A stretch of DNA of 64,000 nt from assembly GCA_964393605.1 (NCBI GenBank), contig CAYMUL010000010.1, positions 1-64,000 of the forward strand, given 5' to 3'. A program made the position numbers and the translations under genes. The stretch comes from CAYMUL01 sp964393605 (GTDB taxonomy: Bacteria; Bacteroidota; Ignavibacteria; Ignavibacteriales; Ignavibacteriaceae). Positions 56,464-64,000 of this stretch are shown piece by piece (position 1 is the stretch's first letter; the number at the start of each line of letters is the position of its first letter). The notes under the pieces are model-generated. The model searched no databases. It saw only the letters and a list, made by a program, of their open reading frames with translations, and had not been told where the DNA came from.

Positions 56464-56601
56464 AGTGGAAATTTCAATAATTTCTCTGCGTAATTTAAGT
56501 ATTTGCGGTGAATTGCAAGTTTTGTCGATCATCTTTTTTTTCATCTTTTCCTTTCTAATGCAAAAAATAAAAATGCGTTTACAAACTAAAATCCAAACTA
56601 T
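56464..56601 (-). promoter_or_regulatory. Putative CRISPR leader
   Basis: An AT-rich 138-base stretch between the last perfect repeat and the cas2 stop, with poly-T/TC tracts on the plus strand (CATCTTTTTTTTCATCTTTTCC). Its position at the conserved end of the array is where the leader with the crRNA promoter and integration signal is expected. No exact promoter could be fixed. Confidence 0.6.
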
Positions 56602-56883
56602 TCAGAAGAAGTTTGAGATGGCATGCTTTTCCACGCCAAGAATAATTCGTTCGACAACTTCTGGTGTGCGTGCCTGATATATTAAAACCGAGTCTTCCGT
56701 TTTATCTATTATTGTCTTCAACTCGTTTTTTAATTTGTCCATCTGCAGATTGGTCAGTTCCCCTTCAAATACGGAGTATTGAACGTGGTTCAAATACCTT
56801 CTGCAAAGTTTAAGTGCTTTGGGTAATCTTTTCGGCGATGCTATATCGTAAGTTAATATGTAATACACTTTGCGCGATTTCAA
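56602..56883 (-). CDS. cas2: CRISPR-associated endonuclease Cas2
   Basis: A 93-residue ferredoxin-fold protein that scaffolds the Cas1 integrase during spacer capture. VYYILTYDIASPKRLPKALKLCRRYLNHVQYSVFEGELT carries the conserved Asp13 at the end of strand 1 and the family pattern YDI...R...K.......VQ.SVFEG. It lies 25 bases downstream of cas1 and is immediately followed by the array leader. Confidence 0.96.
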   Translation of the reverse strand: MKSRKVYYILTYDIASPKRLPKALKLCRRYLNHVQYSVFEGELTNLQMDKLKNELKTIIDKTEDSVLIYQARTPEVVERIILGVEKHAISNFF

Positions 56884-56908
56884 TTTCTTTAACTATAAAA
56901 TTTAATTT

Positions 56909-57985
56909 TTACCATTTGGATTTATAAGCAGAGTACACATCTTCGCCGTGAAAATGTTTTAATAGCTTGTAACATTCTTCTCTAATAACCCGGCGCATGC
57001 TGTAAGCCACGGTTTTATTGTCGAGGTGAATTTTAGCCAATAGTCTATCATCTAACTCACCCGCAAATTTTTGCCGCGCTTCTTTTTTTATGTTGCACCT
57101 ATTGTTCCTTACCGAGCAATCTTTTTCGGAGAGAATATTTTTATTAATCATTTTAAAAATTGTTCTATCCACAATAAGCGGCTTGAATATATCGGCAATA
57201 TCAAATGAAAGACTAAGTTTATCCGGTCCCGGTTCATGAATAAAACCTATTTCCGGGTAAAGCCGTGTGTGAAGTATTTCATTTATGCAAACGGAGTAAA
57301 GTATCATATTGCCGTAGGAGATTAAACCATTTATAAGGTTATCAGGGGGATTTTTTTTACGGGCAAGAAATTCTACCGGTTGTTTGAAAATATATTTCCA
57401 AGCAGAGTAATAAATTCTTTTAGCGGTTCCCTCAATGCCAAGAAGCTCCTCTACATCATACGCTTGTTTAATGTTTTGTTTCACATCCTCAATTTGGGCA
57501 ATATGTCCTTGTAAGTGTGCGCCGCGGTTCGTGTGGTATTTTAAGTTTTGAAGTGTGTTGTGAATTGCGGCTTCGGTAAATTCTTTGGCAATGTGCATTC
57601 TTTTGTTGTGGTTCGTAAAGAAGGAACTTTGCAGAGAAATTAGCCTTCCATCTCTAAACCTATTCCCTGGCATAAACGTACCGCCGTAGTTGCCTGTTAA
57701 ACTGAAAAGGTGAAGCGGAATTCCTTCCGTTGAAAGAAAGTGGATTAATCTGCTGTTAAAATGTACAGTTCCAAAAGTAAGAATTGAATCTATGCTTTCG
57801 ATTGGAACGGCTTTCTTTTCACCCGAAGAGATGTTCAGTTCTTCGCCAAAAAGATATTCGCAATAACTTTCTCTAATTTCCGATTGATCGTCATCATTAT
57901 TGGTTTTAGCAATTTTTTCCAGCCAAAGAGTTTTTTCTTTTCTTCGCAGAATACTATCGCTGAATATGTAAATGTTTTGTTTCAT
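56909..57985 (-). CDS. cas1: CRISPR-associated integrase Cas1
   Basis: Inserts new spacers at the leader end. The 358-residue protein has an N-terminal strand domain (IFSDSILRRKEKTLWLE...GTVHFNSRLIHFLSTEGIPLHLFSLTGNYGGTFMP) and a C-terminal helical catalytic domain. Metal ligands are Glu185 in LLGIEGTAKRIYYSAW, His250 in GFIHEPGPDKLSLSFDIADIFKPLIVDR and Asp262/Asp265 in the same motif. The sequence is of the type I-B/III-associated Cas1 kind. No cas4 is adjacent. It is preceded by a small exported-protein gene 29 bases upstream. Confidence 0.96.
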   Translation of the reverse strand: MKQNIYIFSDSILRRKEKTLWLEKIAKTNNDDDQSEIRESYCEYLFGEELNISSGEKKAVPIESIDSILTFGTVHFNSRLIHFLSTEGIPLHLFSLTGNYGGTFMPGNRFRDGRLISLQSSFFTNHNKRMHIAKEFTEAAIHNTLQNLKYHTNRGAHLQGHIAQIEDVKQNIKQAYDVEELLGIEGTAKRIYYSAWKYIFKQPVEFLARKKNPPDNLINGLISYGNMILYSVCINEILHTRLYPEIGFIHEPGPDKLSLSFDIADIFKPLIVDRTIFKMINKNILSEKDCSVRNNRCNIKKEARQKFAGELDDRLLAKIHLDNKTVAYSMRRVIREECYKLLKHFHGEDVYSAYKSKW

Positions 57986-58014
57986 AACGTTACCTAAAAA
58001 GTGAAGAAATTATT

Positions 58015-58440
58015 TTAATCGTTAATTAAAGATTTCCAGCGTTCAACCATTTTATCAGTAGAAGCCACGATATTGGAAGCCGCTCGTTTGACCACATCCG
58101 CTCCGGCGTAACCGATTGTTCCATCGACATAAAGAGGAAATTCGAAATCGTCAATTTCTTTCGGTTTAAAAGTCCAGACGATTGAATAGAGAGTAACGAT
58201 ACCTTCGCTATCGGTATCATGCGGCATAGTTTGAATAATGATCATTAATCTATGAACATTTGACGAAGTAAGATAAAACGAATTAGATTCACGGAAAATT
58301 TCACGAACATGGAACACGAAATTTTCGCCTACTCGGTCGGTTGAATTGTCGACAATTTGAACGGCAATTTTATCATCTTGAGCAAAAAGCGGCGAGATGA
58401 AAAAGAAGCAAAAGAAAAAAGCAATTATAAAGCTGCGCAT
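58015..58440 (-). CDS. Small exported protein of unknown function
   Basis: A 141-residue protein with a strong signal peptide (MRSFIIAFFFCFFFISPLFAQ). The ATG at 58440 is chosen because it follows GGGAGA-type ribosome-binding sequence a few bases upstream and opens directly into the signal peptide. The mature part (DKIAVQIVDNSTDRVGENFVFHVREIFRESNSFYLTSSNVHRLMIIIQTM...) suggests a compact alpha/beta domain; no family was recognised. It is co-oriented with cas1 (29-base gap) but is not a known Cas protein. Its place between the RAYT element and cas1 may be accidental. Confidence 0.75.
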   Translation of the reverse strand: MRSFIIAFFFCFFFISPLFAQDDKIAVQIVDNSTDRVGENFVFHVREIFRESNSFYLTSSNVHRLMIIIQTMPHDTDSEGIVTLYSIVWTFKPKEIDDFEFPLYVDGTIGYAGADVVKRAASNIVASTDKMVERWKSLIND

Positions 58441-58609
58441 AAAAATTTCTCCCAAAAATAAAAATGTGATAATTAATTATAGTGTTACGATTTTAGAATT
58501 AACAAGAACGACTTGATTAATTCTAAGAAGAAGCTGTTTAAAAATAGAAATGAGACTGGATTAAAAGTATAATAGAAACGTTGTGCAAATGTTTCAAATT
58601 AGCAAATTG

Positions 58610-58759
58610 CGTAGCGCAGACTTCAGTCTGCGAAAAATTCAAGCATTCTGCAAAAAGTTCACATTAAAACCAACCGATACAGAATCCCGTTGTCATTGTT
58701 GCCGCAGACTAACGCGAAATTATCTTTTCTTTTGCGCACAGACTGAAGTCTCTTTGTAG
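58610..58759. repeat. RAYT-flanking direct repeat, left copy
   Basis: About 150 bases, nearly identical and in the same orientation as 59484-59633, with only a handful of differences (for example TTCAGTCTG / TTTAGTCTG, AAGCATTC / ACGCATTC). It starts with the hairpin GCGCAGACTTCAGTCTGCG and ends in CACAGACTGAAGTCTC, so it is a paired REP (BIME/REPIN-like) unit. Confidence 0.88.
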
Positions 58760-58810
58760 CACAGACTTTAGTCTGTGCTACGTGTTCACAGACTAAAGTC
58801 TGTGCTACGT
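58760..58810. repeat. Two REP hairpins next to the RAYT stop
   Basis: CACAGACTTTAGTCTGTG followed by CTACGTGTT and CACAGACTAAAGTCTGTG, both imperfect palindromes in near-inverse arrangement, ending 14 bases before the RAYT stop codon. Confidence 0.85.
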
Positions 58811-58824
58811 TTTTATGATGCATT

Positions 58825-59433
58825 TTACTCGAGGACTTCGTATCTGCGTTGACAATATGTGTGCTTCCATTGTCTCCATTCTTCAACTAACCCGGCTTTT
58901 ATCGGATTTAATAGTATGTACCGAATAATAAAAAATAGTTCGATGTCATCTCGAACTAATCGATCATAACTTTCTTCTTGCCATAATTTTCCAGATCTAT
59001 ATAATGCTTTGTTTATTTTATAAGCAGAACCACCTTTTATTTTCTGCATGATTTTACTAATACTTGTTTCCTTGTTTATTAGTTCAAATACAAAATGAAA
59101 ATGGTTTGGCATAATGCAATAACAAATTAAGTCATAAACTTTTCCATCAAGCTCATGCAAAACTTGTTTTAATATTTCGATGCTTTCGTCTGTCAGAATG
59201 TACTGCATATTACTTTTTGAAATATCGAGCATATCATCATAAGAAGTAAAGTGATTTTTAAATTGATCAAAATTCCAGTCGGACTTTGTTTTGAATTGTT
59301 CGTGAAGGTTTTTGATCTGTTGAAGAGGAATCGCATCAGCCAATCGGGCGGTGATGAAGTAAATTCCCTCATCAAGATACAGATGAGGGAGATTGCGGCG
59401 TTTAAAATTATTTGTCATGAATTTGTTTTTCAT
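58825..59433 (-). CDS. REP-associated tyrosine transposase (RAYT)
   Basis: A 202-residue Y1-family (IS200-like) single-strand DNA transposase. HUH motif: H111-F-H113 in IMPNHFHFVFEL; catalytic Tyr156 in EESYDRLVRD; typical ending FIIRYILLNPIKAGLVEEWRQWKHTYC. RAYTs act on REP hairpins. Here such hairpins and a duplicated 150-base REP unit flank the gene on both sides. ATG 59433 is used; a second ATG at 59418 is possible. It separates the cas1-cas2-array module from the CARF genes. Confidence 0.93.
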   Translation of the reverse strand: MKNKFMTNNFKRRNLPHLYLDEGIYFITARLADAIPLQQIKNLHEQFKTKSDWNFDQFKNHFTSYDDMLDISKSNMQYILTDESIEILKQVLHELDGKVYDLICYCIMPNHFHFVFELINKETSISKIMQKIKGGSAYKINKALYRSGKLWQEESYDRLVRDDIELFFIIRYILLNPIKAGLVEEWRQWKHTYCQRRYEVLE

Positions 59434-59483
59434 AGTAGTAATAAAACTAATTATTTTTTTTCATTTCCGTCTTCACGCATTCA

Positions 59484-59633
59484 CGTAGCGCAGACTTTAG
59501 TCTGCGAAAAATTCACGCATTCTGCTAAAAGTTCACATTAAAACCAACCGATGCAGAACCCCGTTGTCATTGTTGCCGCAGACTAACGCGAAATTATCTT
59601 TTCTTTTGCGCACAGACTGAAGTCTCTTTGTAA
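59484..59633. repeat. RAYT-flanking direct repeat, right copy
   Basis: The second copy of the 150-base unit described at 58610-58759. The copies are 874 bases apart start to start, with the transposase gene in between. Confidence 0.88.
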
Positions 59634-59745
59634 CACAGACTGAAGTCTCTTTGTAACACAGACTGAAGTCTGTGCACGGGTTCACAGACTAAATTCTGTT
59701 TGTAACTACGGGTTCACAGACTGAAGTCTGTGCTACGAAATATAT
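59634..59745. repeat. REP hairpin cluster
   Basis: Successive CACAGACTGAAGTCT units: a partial unit followed by TCTTTGTAA, then CACAGACTGAAGTCTGTG, a degenerate CACAGACTAAATTCTG and a final CACAGACTGAAGTCTGTG with CTACG. The tandem TCTTTGTAA-linked units look like local duplications. Confidence 0.8.
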
Positions 59746-59748
59746 TTT

Positions 59749-60834
59749 TTATTTTATGATGATTCTGCTTTTGTCGGCTTTTATGTAATATATGGAATCT
59801 GCGTATTCACGGTCTACATTGATGATGAATTGTTCGGAAACATCTGCATCTTTAATTAATTCTTTAATCTTACCATTGACTTTGCTTCGCTTGCTTCGGA
59901 AATCGGTTTTATTGAAACCTTTTGTGAACCAGGTTTTAGATTCAATATCTCTTTGCGGATAGTGTTCTTTGTAATAACCAATAAACTTTAATTTAGTTTC
60001 GTGTGAAATGAATTCATAGACGCTGATTTTAGCTCTGCCTCTCTCTTTCGCATCTACAAAAAAATAATAAAAAAGAAATTCGGCTGGCTCCAATGTTAAT
60101 ATGTCGTTCGCATAACGAAGTTCCCCTCGTTCAACATCAATGATGAGTTTGTTGGACGGAGCTAATACTTTAAGTTGGGTTTGTGTGTATTCAACTATCT
60201 TATCGAAGTTGGATATTAAAAGTTCATCCTTGTGTAGTTCATGAGAAATTATTGGTCGCAACCGTACAAAAGGCAATTCTGATAATTCGAGTGCATCGGC
60301 TTCCGCTTTTGTACTTGGAAAAAAACCTTTGAATTCATGTTCTTCTTTTGTAAGCACGTGGAGTAGTTTATCGTTTTCTCTTGCAAAAAGTGAAAGCGAA
60401 TTTGCCAAATGAACGCTCATCGATTTTCTTCCGCCAGTGATTGAGCAGTAAAGCACATTCTCGGGATGAGCAGATTTTAGTTTTAAGAACTCACAAATTT
60501 TGTTGGGGAAAAGAATATTCTGTTTATCTGTTCTTATATCCGAAAATTCAACAGATTCTTCACGTGCAACAATTATATGAGAATCATTTTCTTCGAATAG
60601 CGGTTTGTGTATTTTATACTTCTTGGATAGTTTTTCAATTTCATCTTTTAGAGGCGTCTTCGGTGTTGACGGATGTTTGTCCCGGGCAAGAATAACATCT
60701 TTTCCTCGTTTTGTAGTGAGTACATAAATTTCATGAATAGGAATTTTCTGTTTAACAGAAAGACAGAAAAAAGTTTCAGTAACAATCTGCGGAGTTAAAC
60801 CGGAAACACAGATGAGGAGGTTGCGGGAAGCCAT
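59749..60834 (-). CDS. NE0113-type CARF protein (Csm6/ring-nuclease-like) with C-terminal winged helix
   Basis: A 361-residue CRISPR-associated protein. The N-terminal Rossmann-like CARF domain begins RNLLICVSGLTPQIVTETFFCL, as in the Cas_NE0113 family. The GGRK ligand-loop motif is at residues 134-137 (SITGGRKSMSVHLANSLSLF). About residues 245-345 look like a winged helix (LEPAEFLFYYFFVDAKERGRAKISVYEF...KVNGKIKELIKDA). Members sense, and in some annotations degrade, cyclic oligoadenylate. No HEPN RxxxxH is evident, so a sensor or ring nuclease is more likely than an RNase. Its start overlaps the end of the upstream CARF nuclease by 40 bases. Confidence 0.85.
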   Translation of the reverse strand: MASRNLLICVSGLTPQIVTETFFCLSVKQKIPIHEIYVLTTKRGKDVILARDKHPSTPKTPLKDEIEKLSKKYKIHKPLFEENDSHIIVAREESVEFSDIRTDKQNILFPNKICEFLKLKSAHPENVLYCSITGGRKSMSVHLANSLSLFARENDKLLHVLTKEEHEFKGFFPSTKAEADALELSELPFVRLRPIISHELHKDELLISNFDKIVEYTQTQLKVLAPSNKLIIDVERGELRYANDILTLEPAEFLFYYFFVDAKERGRAKISVYEFISHETKLKFIGYYKEHYPQRDIESKTWFTKGFNKTDFRSKRSKVNGKIKELIKDADVSEQFIINVDREYADSIYYIKADKSRIIIK

Positions 60835-61868
60835 AAAGCGATTTTTTCTCGTTTTGAAATATTGATAATTTTTATTTGTAATTCTCTTGCTCTTTTTCTG
60901 AAAGGTTCCGAGTTATTATTCGCAGTTACAAAAATACCCTTGCCAAATGTGCCGCTTGCTATGTTTCTGATAGTCTCTAATTGGTATAGATCAAATTGAT
61001 TATCCTTTTTCCCCGATTTGCAAGAAACGAAGTAAAGTTTATAGTCTTTAATTACAATAGCATCAATTTCGTTCTCAACATTTTCATCCGAAATTATTTT
61101 TACTCCGGAAATCATTTCATAGTTATTCTTTTGAATCAAAACATAATAGACAAAATACTCTAGCCAATCACCACTCTTATAGTCTTCCGCTTCAATGTTG
61201 AAACTTTTGCGCTGTCCTTTTCCGAATTCAATTCTATATGAATTTATATTCTTGTGAAAAATAAAATTTTTATCCGAACTAGTTACTGTAAAACTTGGTA
61301 AAGAAATTGATAGTTTCGCTTTTATAACTGCATTAAATCTCAAAAAGGAATTCATCAGATCGTTCACCAACAAGAAATCAAATAGTTGATTATACAAGGC
61401 AATCTTTTCACGATTTTTTATTTCAACGATTCTATAGCCGTATGCTAAAAGATAATCTGTAATAGTAATTTCCGCAGTTATTTTTTTGAAATGCTTTTGT
61501 GGTAGCAAGTTTATAATTTGTTGATGTTCAGTGTTGCAATAAAAAGCCGAGATGTTCTTTTCTTTAGCAAAATCATAAGCAGCGAAAGACATTACTTTTG
61601 TCCCGCCGGTAAGATTGATTGCCAGCGAGGTTTTCTCATTCTGCTGTAAAATTTCAATTAAACAATCTGTAACGGTTTGCGGATTGTATGCATCTATTCC
61701 TTCTCTCGTTATGACTTTGATATTTTTAGATTCAAACAAATTTTTAAGATGAACTCCACAAGATTTTTCTTCTTCTGTAATTAACAGATACACTATTTCT
61801 GGTTTCATCATTAAAACCGGAAGTACATTTGGCATTGCCTGGCGTGATACGAGACAAACTATGTTCAT
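60795..61868 (-). CDS. CARF-PD-(D/E)XK nuclease, Card1/Can2-like
   Basis: A 357-residue predicted cyclic-oligoadenylate-activated nuclease. The N-terminal CARF domain has the ligand motif NLTGGTKVMS (85-94). The C-terminal DUF1887-type restriction-endonuclease-like domain has Glu237 (GDWLEYFVYYVL), Glu267/Asp269 (ENEIDAIVI) and Lys284 (YFVSCKSGK), the expected E...D...xK active-site spacing. Card1/Can2 enzymes of this build cut single-stranded DNA and/or RNA after activation by type III effector signalling. It overlaps the upstream CARF-HEPN gene by four bases and the next gene by 40. Confidence 0.88.
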   Translation of the reverse strand: MNIVCLVSRQAMPNVLPVLMMKPEIVYLLITEEEKSCGVHLKNLFESKNIKVITREGIDAYNPQTVTDCLIEILQQNEKTSLAINLTGGTKVMSFAAYDFAKEKNISAFYCNTEHQQIINLLPQKHFKKITAEITITDYLLAYGYRIVEIKNREKIALYNQLFDFLLVNDLMNSFLRFNAVIKAKLSISLPSFTVTSSDKNFIFHKNINSYRIEFGKGQRKSFNIEAEDYKSGDWLEYFVYYVLIQKNNYEMISGVKIISDENVENEIDAIVIKDYKLYFVSCKSGKKDNQFDLYQLETIRNIASGTFGKGIFVTANNNSEPFRKRARELQIKIINISKREKIALWLPATSSSVFPV

Positions 61869-63109
61869 GCTAACTTGGGAAATTGCGGGACTTTTGCTGT
61901 TATAAGAAATGACTTAATTACATCTGATATTATTTGTTGTGCTTCAACAAATTTTTTCTCAGAAAGGGGAACTGATCCATGAGCAAGGATAGAGTGGTTC
62001 CTCATATCAAGTATTCTTTTTATTGTCTGAATTTTATCGCTCAATAAGTTCTTATACTTTTCATTTGTTTGCATAAGTAGTTCAAGCGATCCAAAAAGTG
62101 GCATTTTTAATTGACCAGCTTTTGAATCAAAATATTTACTTAGCAGCCCTTCACGAAATTGTTCTGGAATGTTTTCTATTTTAACATCAGACGTTGAACA
62201 GCCAAATTGTTTTTCAAATTCAATTTGTCCAATCATTTCTAAAGCACGATATAAACGGGCAACGGCATCATCGTATTTACCTTCTGTCGCACGTCTACCT
62301 GCGTTTGATATTAATTCGCATACTAAAAAATCGTTTAGTTTTTTCTCCTTAAGTGTATTTGCAGTTTGAGTAAATTTTTCTAAACTCAAACCAAAATATT
62401 TTGCTTCATGTAGCATATTCTCATCTTTTTTCATCTGATTTAATATTTCAAACGCAGATCCAAATTCAAACTTATCCCAATTGTTTAGTGCATGAGATAA
62501 TTGAATAATAAACTGAATTTTAGTGGAGAAATCTGGATGTGGTAAATCTTCGAATGACGATAATAAATTTATCACCCCCTCAAATAAATTTTTATTGAAT
62601 AAAAGTTTTGCTTCAGAAAATTTTTTTCCTGTAATGAACAAGTTCGGAGATAATGAAGTAGTTTTTTCACTGCCGCTTTGAACTCTTCCGCCGTCGCCGC
62701 GTTTTCCGTAGGTGTAAGTTATTCGTCCGACCTGAATAAATATACCCGCGCTAACTAATGCTGCAGACATAGCTTTTGTACCGCTAGTGTAATCAACTAT
62801 AATATTCGATTTCTCGTACCCTTGTTTGATATACTTCAAGATTATTTTTACAAATGAATTGTGGAGTTCTTCAAATTCATTTATCTCTTCTTCTAATTCG
62901 GCAAAATATTCGAGAGTGGGTTTATGCGATTTTATTTTCTCTTCAATGAATGGTAAAGTTTTTATTTTCGTTTCTTTAGATACTATAAATACTGCCGTAT
63001 CTGGATTGTATTGATTTAACGACTGGAATAGTGCGTGAGCAATATCAGTGCCGGACGCGCCGGTTCCAACAGTTGCGATATAAAGTTTTTTGTTTATATA
63101 CTCATTCAT
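61865..63109 (-). CDS. CARF-HEPN protein, TIGR02710-type (Csm6-like RNase)
   Basis: A 414-residue CRISPR accessory protein. The CARF domain (residues 1-165) starts KLYIATVGTGASGTDIAHALF and has the ligand motif DYTSGTKAMSAAL (about 106-118). The C-terminal helical half ends with a HEPN-type active-site motif, Arg370 to His377 in RNHSILAHG. Such proteins are RNases switched on by cyclic oligoadenylate made by Cas10. It lies 40 bases after csm5 and overlaps the Card1-like gene by four bases, so it shares the effector operon. Confidence 0.87.
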   Translation of the reverse strand: MNEYINKKLYIATVGTGASGTDIAHALFQSLNQYNPDTAVFIVSKETKIKTLPFIEEKIKSHKPTLEYFAELEEEINEFEELHNSFVKIILKYIKQGYEKSNIIVDYTSGTKAMSAALVSAGIFIQVGRITYTYGKRGDGGRVQSGSEKTTSLSPNLFITGKKFSEAKLLFNKNLFEGVINLLSSFEDLPHPDFSTKIQFIIQLSHALNNWDKFEFGSAFEILNQMKKDENMLHEAKYFGLSLEKFTQTANTLKEKKLNDFLVCELISNAGRRATEGKYDDAVARLYRALEMIGQIEFEKQFGCSTSDVKIENIPEQFREGLLSKYFDSKAGQLKMPLFGSLELLMQTNEKYKNLLSDKIQTIKRILDMRNHSILAHGSVPLSEKKFVEAQQIISDVIKSFLITAKVPQFPKLA

Positions 63110-63149
63110 TCATAAACGGAAATTTAATGTGAACGGCGTGCCGAATTGA

Positions 63150-64000
63150 TTATTCAAGTCTTCCTTTATAATCTGCTTTTTGGAGTATTTTCTTTTGAAG
63201 GGATAACTCGACATAAACTTTTGAACCCTTTGTAAGATTAAATGTTTCTAATTTTACAGCAGGTAACATTGTTTCTTTATCTTTATAATCACCTTCAAGG
63301 ATTTTTACCATCGGTGGTTTGGATGTGGCATCAATGATTTCTGCTAAAATATAAGATTTTTGTTGCGGAGATGATTGACTCTTTATGATTGGCTGAGAAT
63401 TAGTTTGTTCAACTGGAATAACCTTGGATTGATAAAGATTTAAAGATTGAATTAAATTTTTATCTGTTGAAATAGCAATCCATCCAATCGGTAATTTTGT
63501 TGTTTCTACTAGAGTTCTTGTCGTTGGGAATTTACCTTGAACCAACTTTCCGTCTCTATTTTTTCCAAGTTCCATAAGTTCACGATACTTCTTAAATAGA
63601 TTTTTATCATAGTTGTATAATGCCAATCCTATCGAATTATCAAAAAATGTTTTGCCACCGCCTAAACGAACTATGGCAAATTCATTATTGCTGGATTTAA
63701 TTTTTGATTTCAGTGATTCATAAAAATTTATAACTGCCGAGTAATTATTTTTTTCTCTATTGGTTGTTGATGAGATTTTATCGTGAAATTCATTAAATGT
63801 GTCAAGTTCGTAGTTTATGGAAGCTAAAGAAAATTCATTTAGTATTTTGAAAATATCTTTTATTTCAAAAGAATTAAATTTTTTTAAATCATTTTGAACA
63901 AAATCCTTCTCCAATTTTAGAGTAAAGGACCCTTCTATATTTGAATTTAGTGTCTCACTTGGGAGTGGTGAAACTTCAGAAGTATCGCGTAACTTAATTC
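63150..64000 (-). CDS. csm5: Type III-A RAMP protein Csm5 (C-terminal part, runs off the window)
   Basis: The 3' part of a RAMP-family subunit of the Csm effector complex. The frame is open without a stop to base 64000, so the 5' end lies outside. The TTG at 63914 is not a real start, because upstream codons continue the protein (LRDTSEVSPLPSETLNSNIEGSFTLKL). Csm5-like signs are that opening (kDS...F.G), the glycine-rich AIVRLGGGKTFFDNSIG, and the GKFPTTRTLVETTKLPIGWIAI segment matching the R-L-PLGW ending of Csm5. About 100 extra residues at the C terminus include a strand-rich tail. Csm5 caps the crRNA 3' end. cas10 and csm2-4 are expected beyond the edge. Confidence 0.75.
   Translation of the reverse strand, partial: IKLRDTSEVSPLPSETLNSNIEGSFTLKLEKDFVQNDLKKFNSFEIKDIFKILNEFSLASINYELDTFNEFHDKISSTTNREKNNYSAVINFYESLKSKIKSSNNEFAIVRLGGGKTFFDNSIGLALYNYDKNLFKKYRELMELGKNRDGKLVQGKFPTTRTLVETTKLPIGWIAISTDKNLIQSLNLYQSKVIPVEQTNSQPIIKSQSSPQQKSYILAEIIDATSKPPMVKILEGDYKDKETMLPAVKLETFNLTKGSKVYVELSLQKKILQKADYKGRLE

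Larger units (their letters stand above)
58441..58824. other. REP-repeat region downstream of RAYT
   Basis: No gene. It contains the left 150-base flank repeat (58610-58759) and two hairpins at 58760-58810, both of the CAGACT...AGTCTG type. The minus-strand frame 58659-58886 translates these repeats and is not a gene. Confidence 0.75.
59434..59748. other. REP-repeat region upstream of RAYT
   Basis: No gene. It holds the right 150-base flank repeat (59484-59633) and the REP cluster at 59634-59745. It runs up to the stop codon of the NE0113-type CARF gene. Confidence 0.75.

Noticed and set aside
55359..56677. Short plus-strand frames within the CRISPR array and leader
   Set aside because: They translate repeat-spacer units (recurring FQFYNSPIR), not genes.
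58659..58886. 75-residue minus-strand frame with AQTLVCEHVAQTKVC
   Set aside because: A translation of REP hairpins, a familiar false gene in such genomes.
63150..63914. The 254-residue frame from TTG 63914 as a complete gene
   Set aside because: The same frame stays open to the window edge and the upstream codons continue a Csm5-like sequence, so this is an internal codon of a truncated gene.
1..64000. tRNA, rRNA, riboswitch and replication-origin signals
   Set aside because: Intergenic stretches were read for cloverleaf, conserved rRNA and DnaA-box clusters; nothing convincing was seen by eye.

Overview
The window looks like a chromosomal contig from the Ignavibacteria / Bacteroidota-Chlorobiota lineage. 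Three secreted proteins (start codons near 1903, 17847 and 24275) end in the type IX secretion sorting domain typical of that group, with the YQNYPNPFNP / QNFPNPFNP motif and a -GxYxYxLxxG- ending. Coding DNA is AT-rich with A/T-ending codons, Shine-Dalgarno sites are weak, and intergenic DNA is full of degenerate palindromic repeats. The organism assignment is inference; no rRNA or tRNA gene was seen. A run of 100 Ns at 54832-54931 marks a scaffold gap.

Layout. 0.1-6.4 kb (minus): PPIase chaperone, then an outer-membrane protein-aroK-aroB-glycosidase operon. 6.7-11.6 kb: a TetR regulator and the phosphate operon pstS-pstC-pstA-pstB-phoU. 12.3-14.8 kb (plus): a sodium:solute symporter between two paralogous ~69-aa membrane proteins. 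14.8-17.9 kb: repeat-rich DNA, a Uma2 nuclease-fold protein and a secreted LamG protein. 18.0-22.1 kb (minus): an unusual three-gene operon of a sigma-like protein, a zinc-binding anti-sigma-like protein, and a membrane protein joining a Lon-protease-like domain to an outside FG-GAP region. 22.3-28.0 kb (minus): a type IX-secreted peptidylarginine-deiminase-like protein, uvrB with a CcmE-like protein, a methyltransferase and rlpA. 28.3-33.2 kb (plus): a thioester alpha-2-macroglobulin. 33.2-47.3 kb (minus): a tight 11-gene chemosensory operon of the Wsp/Frz kind, with a class III nucleotide cyclase as its first gene instead of a GGDEF output. 47.6-49.7 kb (plus): 3-hydroxybutyryl-CoA dehydrogenase and acetate kinase. 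49.9-54.5 kb: accessory HEPN/MNT and GxxExxY genes separated by ~90-bp repeats, an L,D-transpeptidase and an unknown protein. 54.5-64 kb: a CRISPR array, cas2-cas1, a RAYT transposase with its REP repeats, three consecutive CARF-family genes and the 3' part of csm5, running off the window edge.

How it works together. The CRISPR part reads as the adaptation module and the cyclic-oligoadenylate signalling arm of a type III-A (Csm) system. The remaining csm genes, cas10 and any cas6 would lie beyond base 64000. The candidates for undescribed biology are the sigma / anti-sigma / Lon-FG-GAP operon, the cyclase-headed Wsp-like operon, the symporter with twin micro-subunits, and the triple-CARF locus split by a RAYT/REP element. 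All functional statements come from reading motifs by eye; no database search was run.
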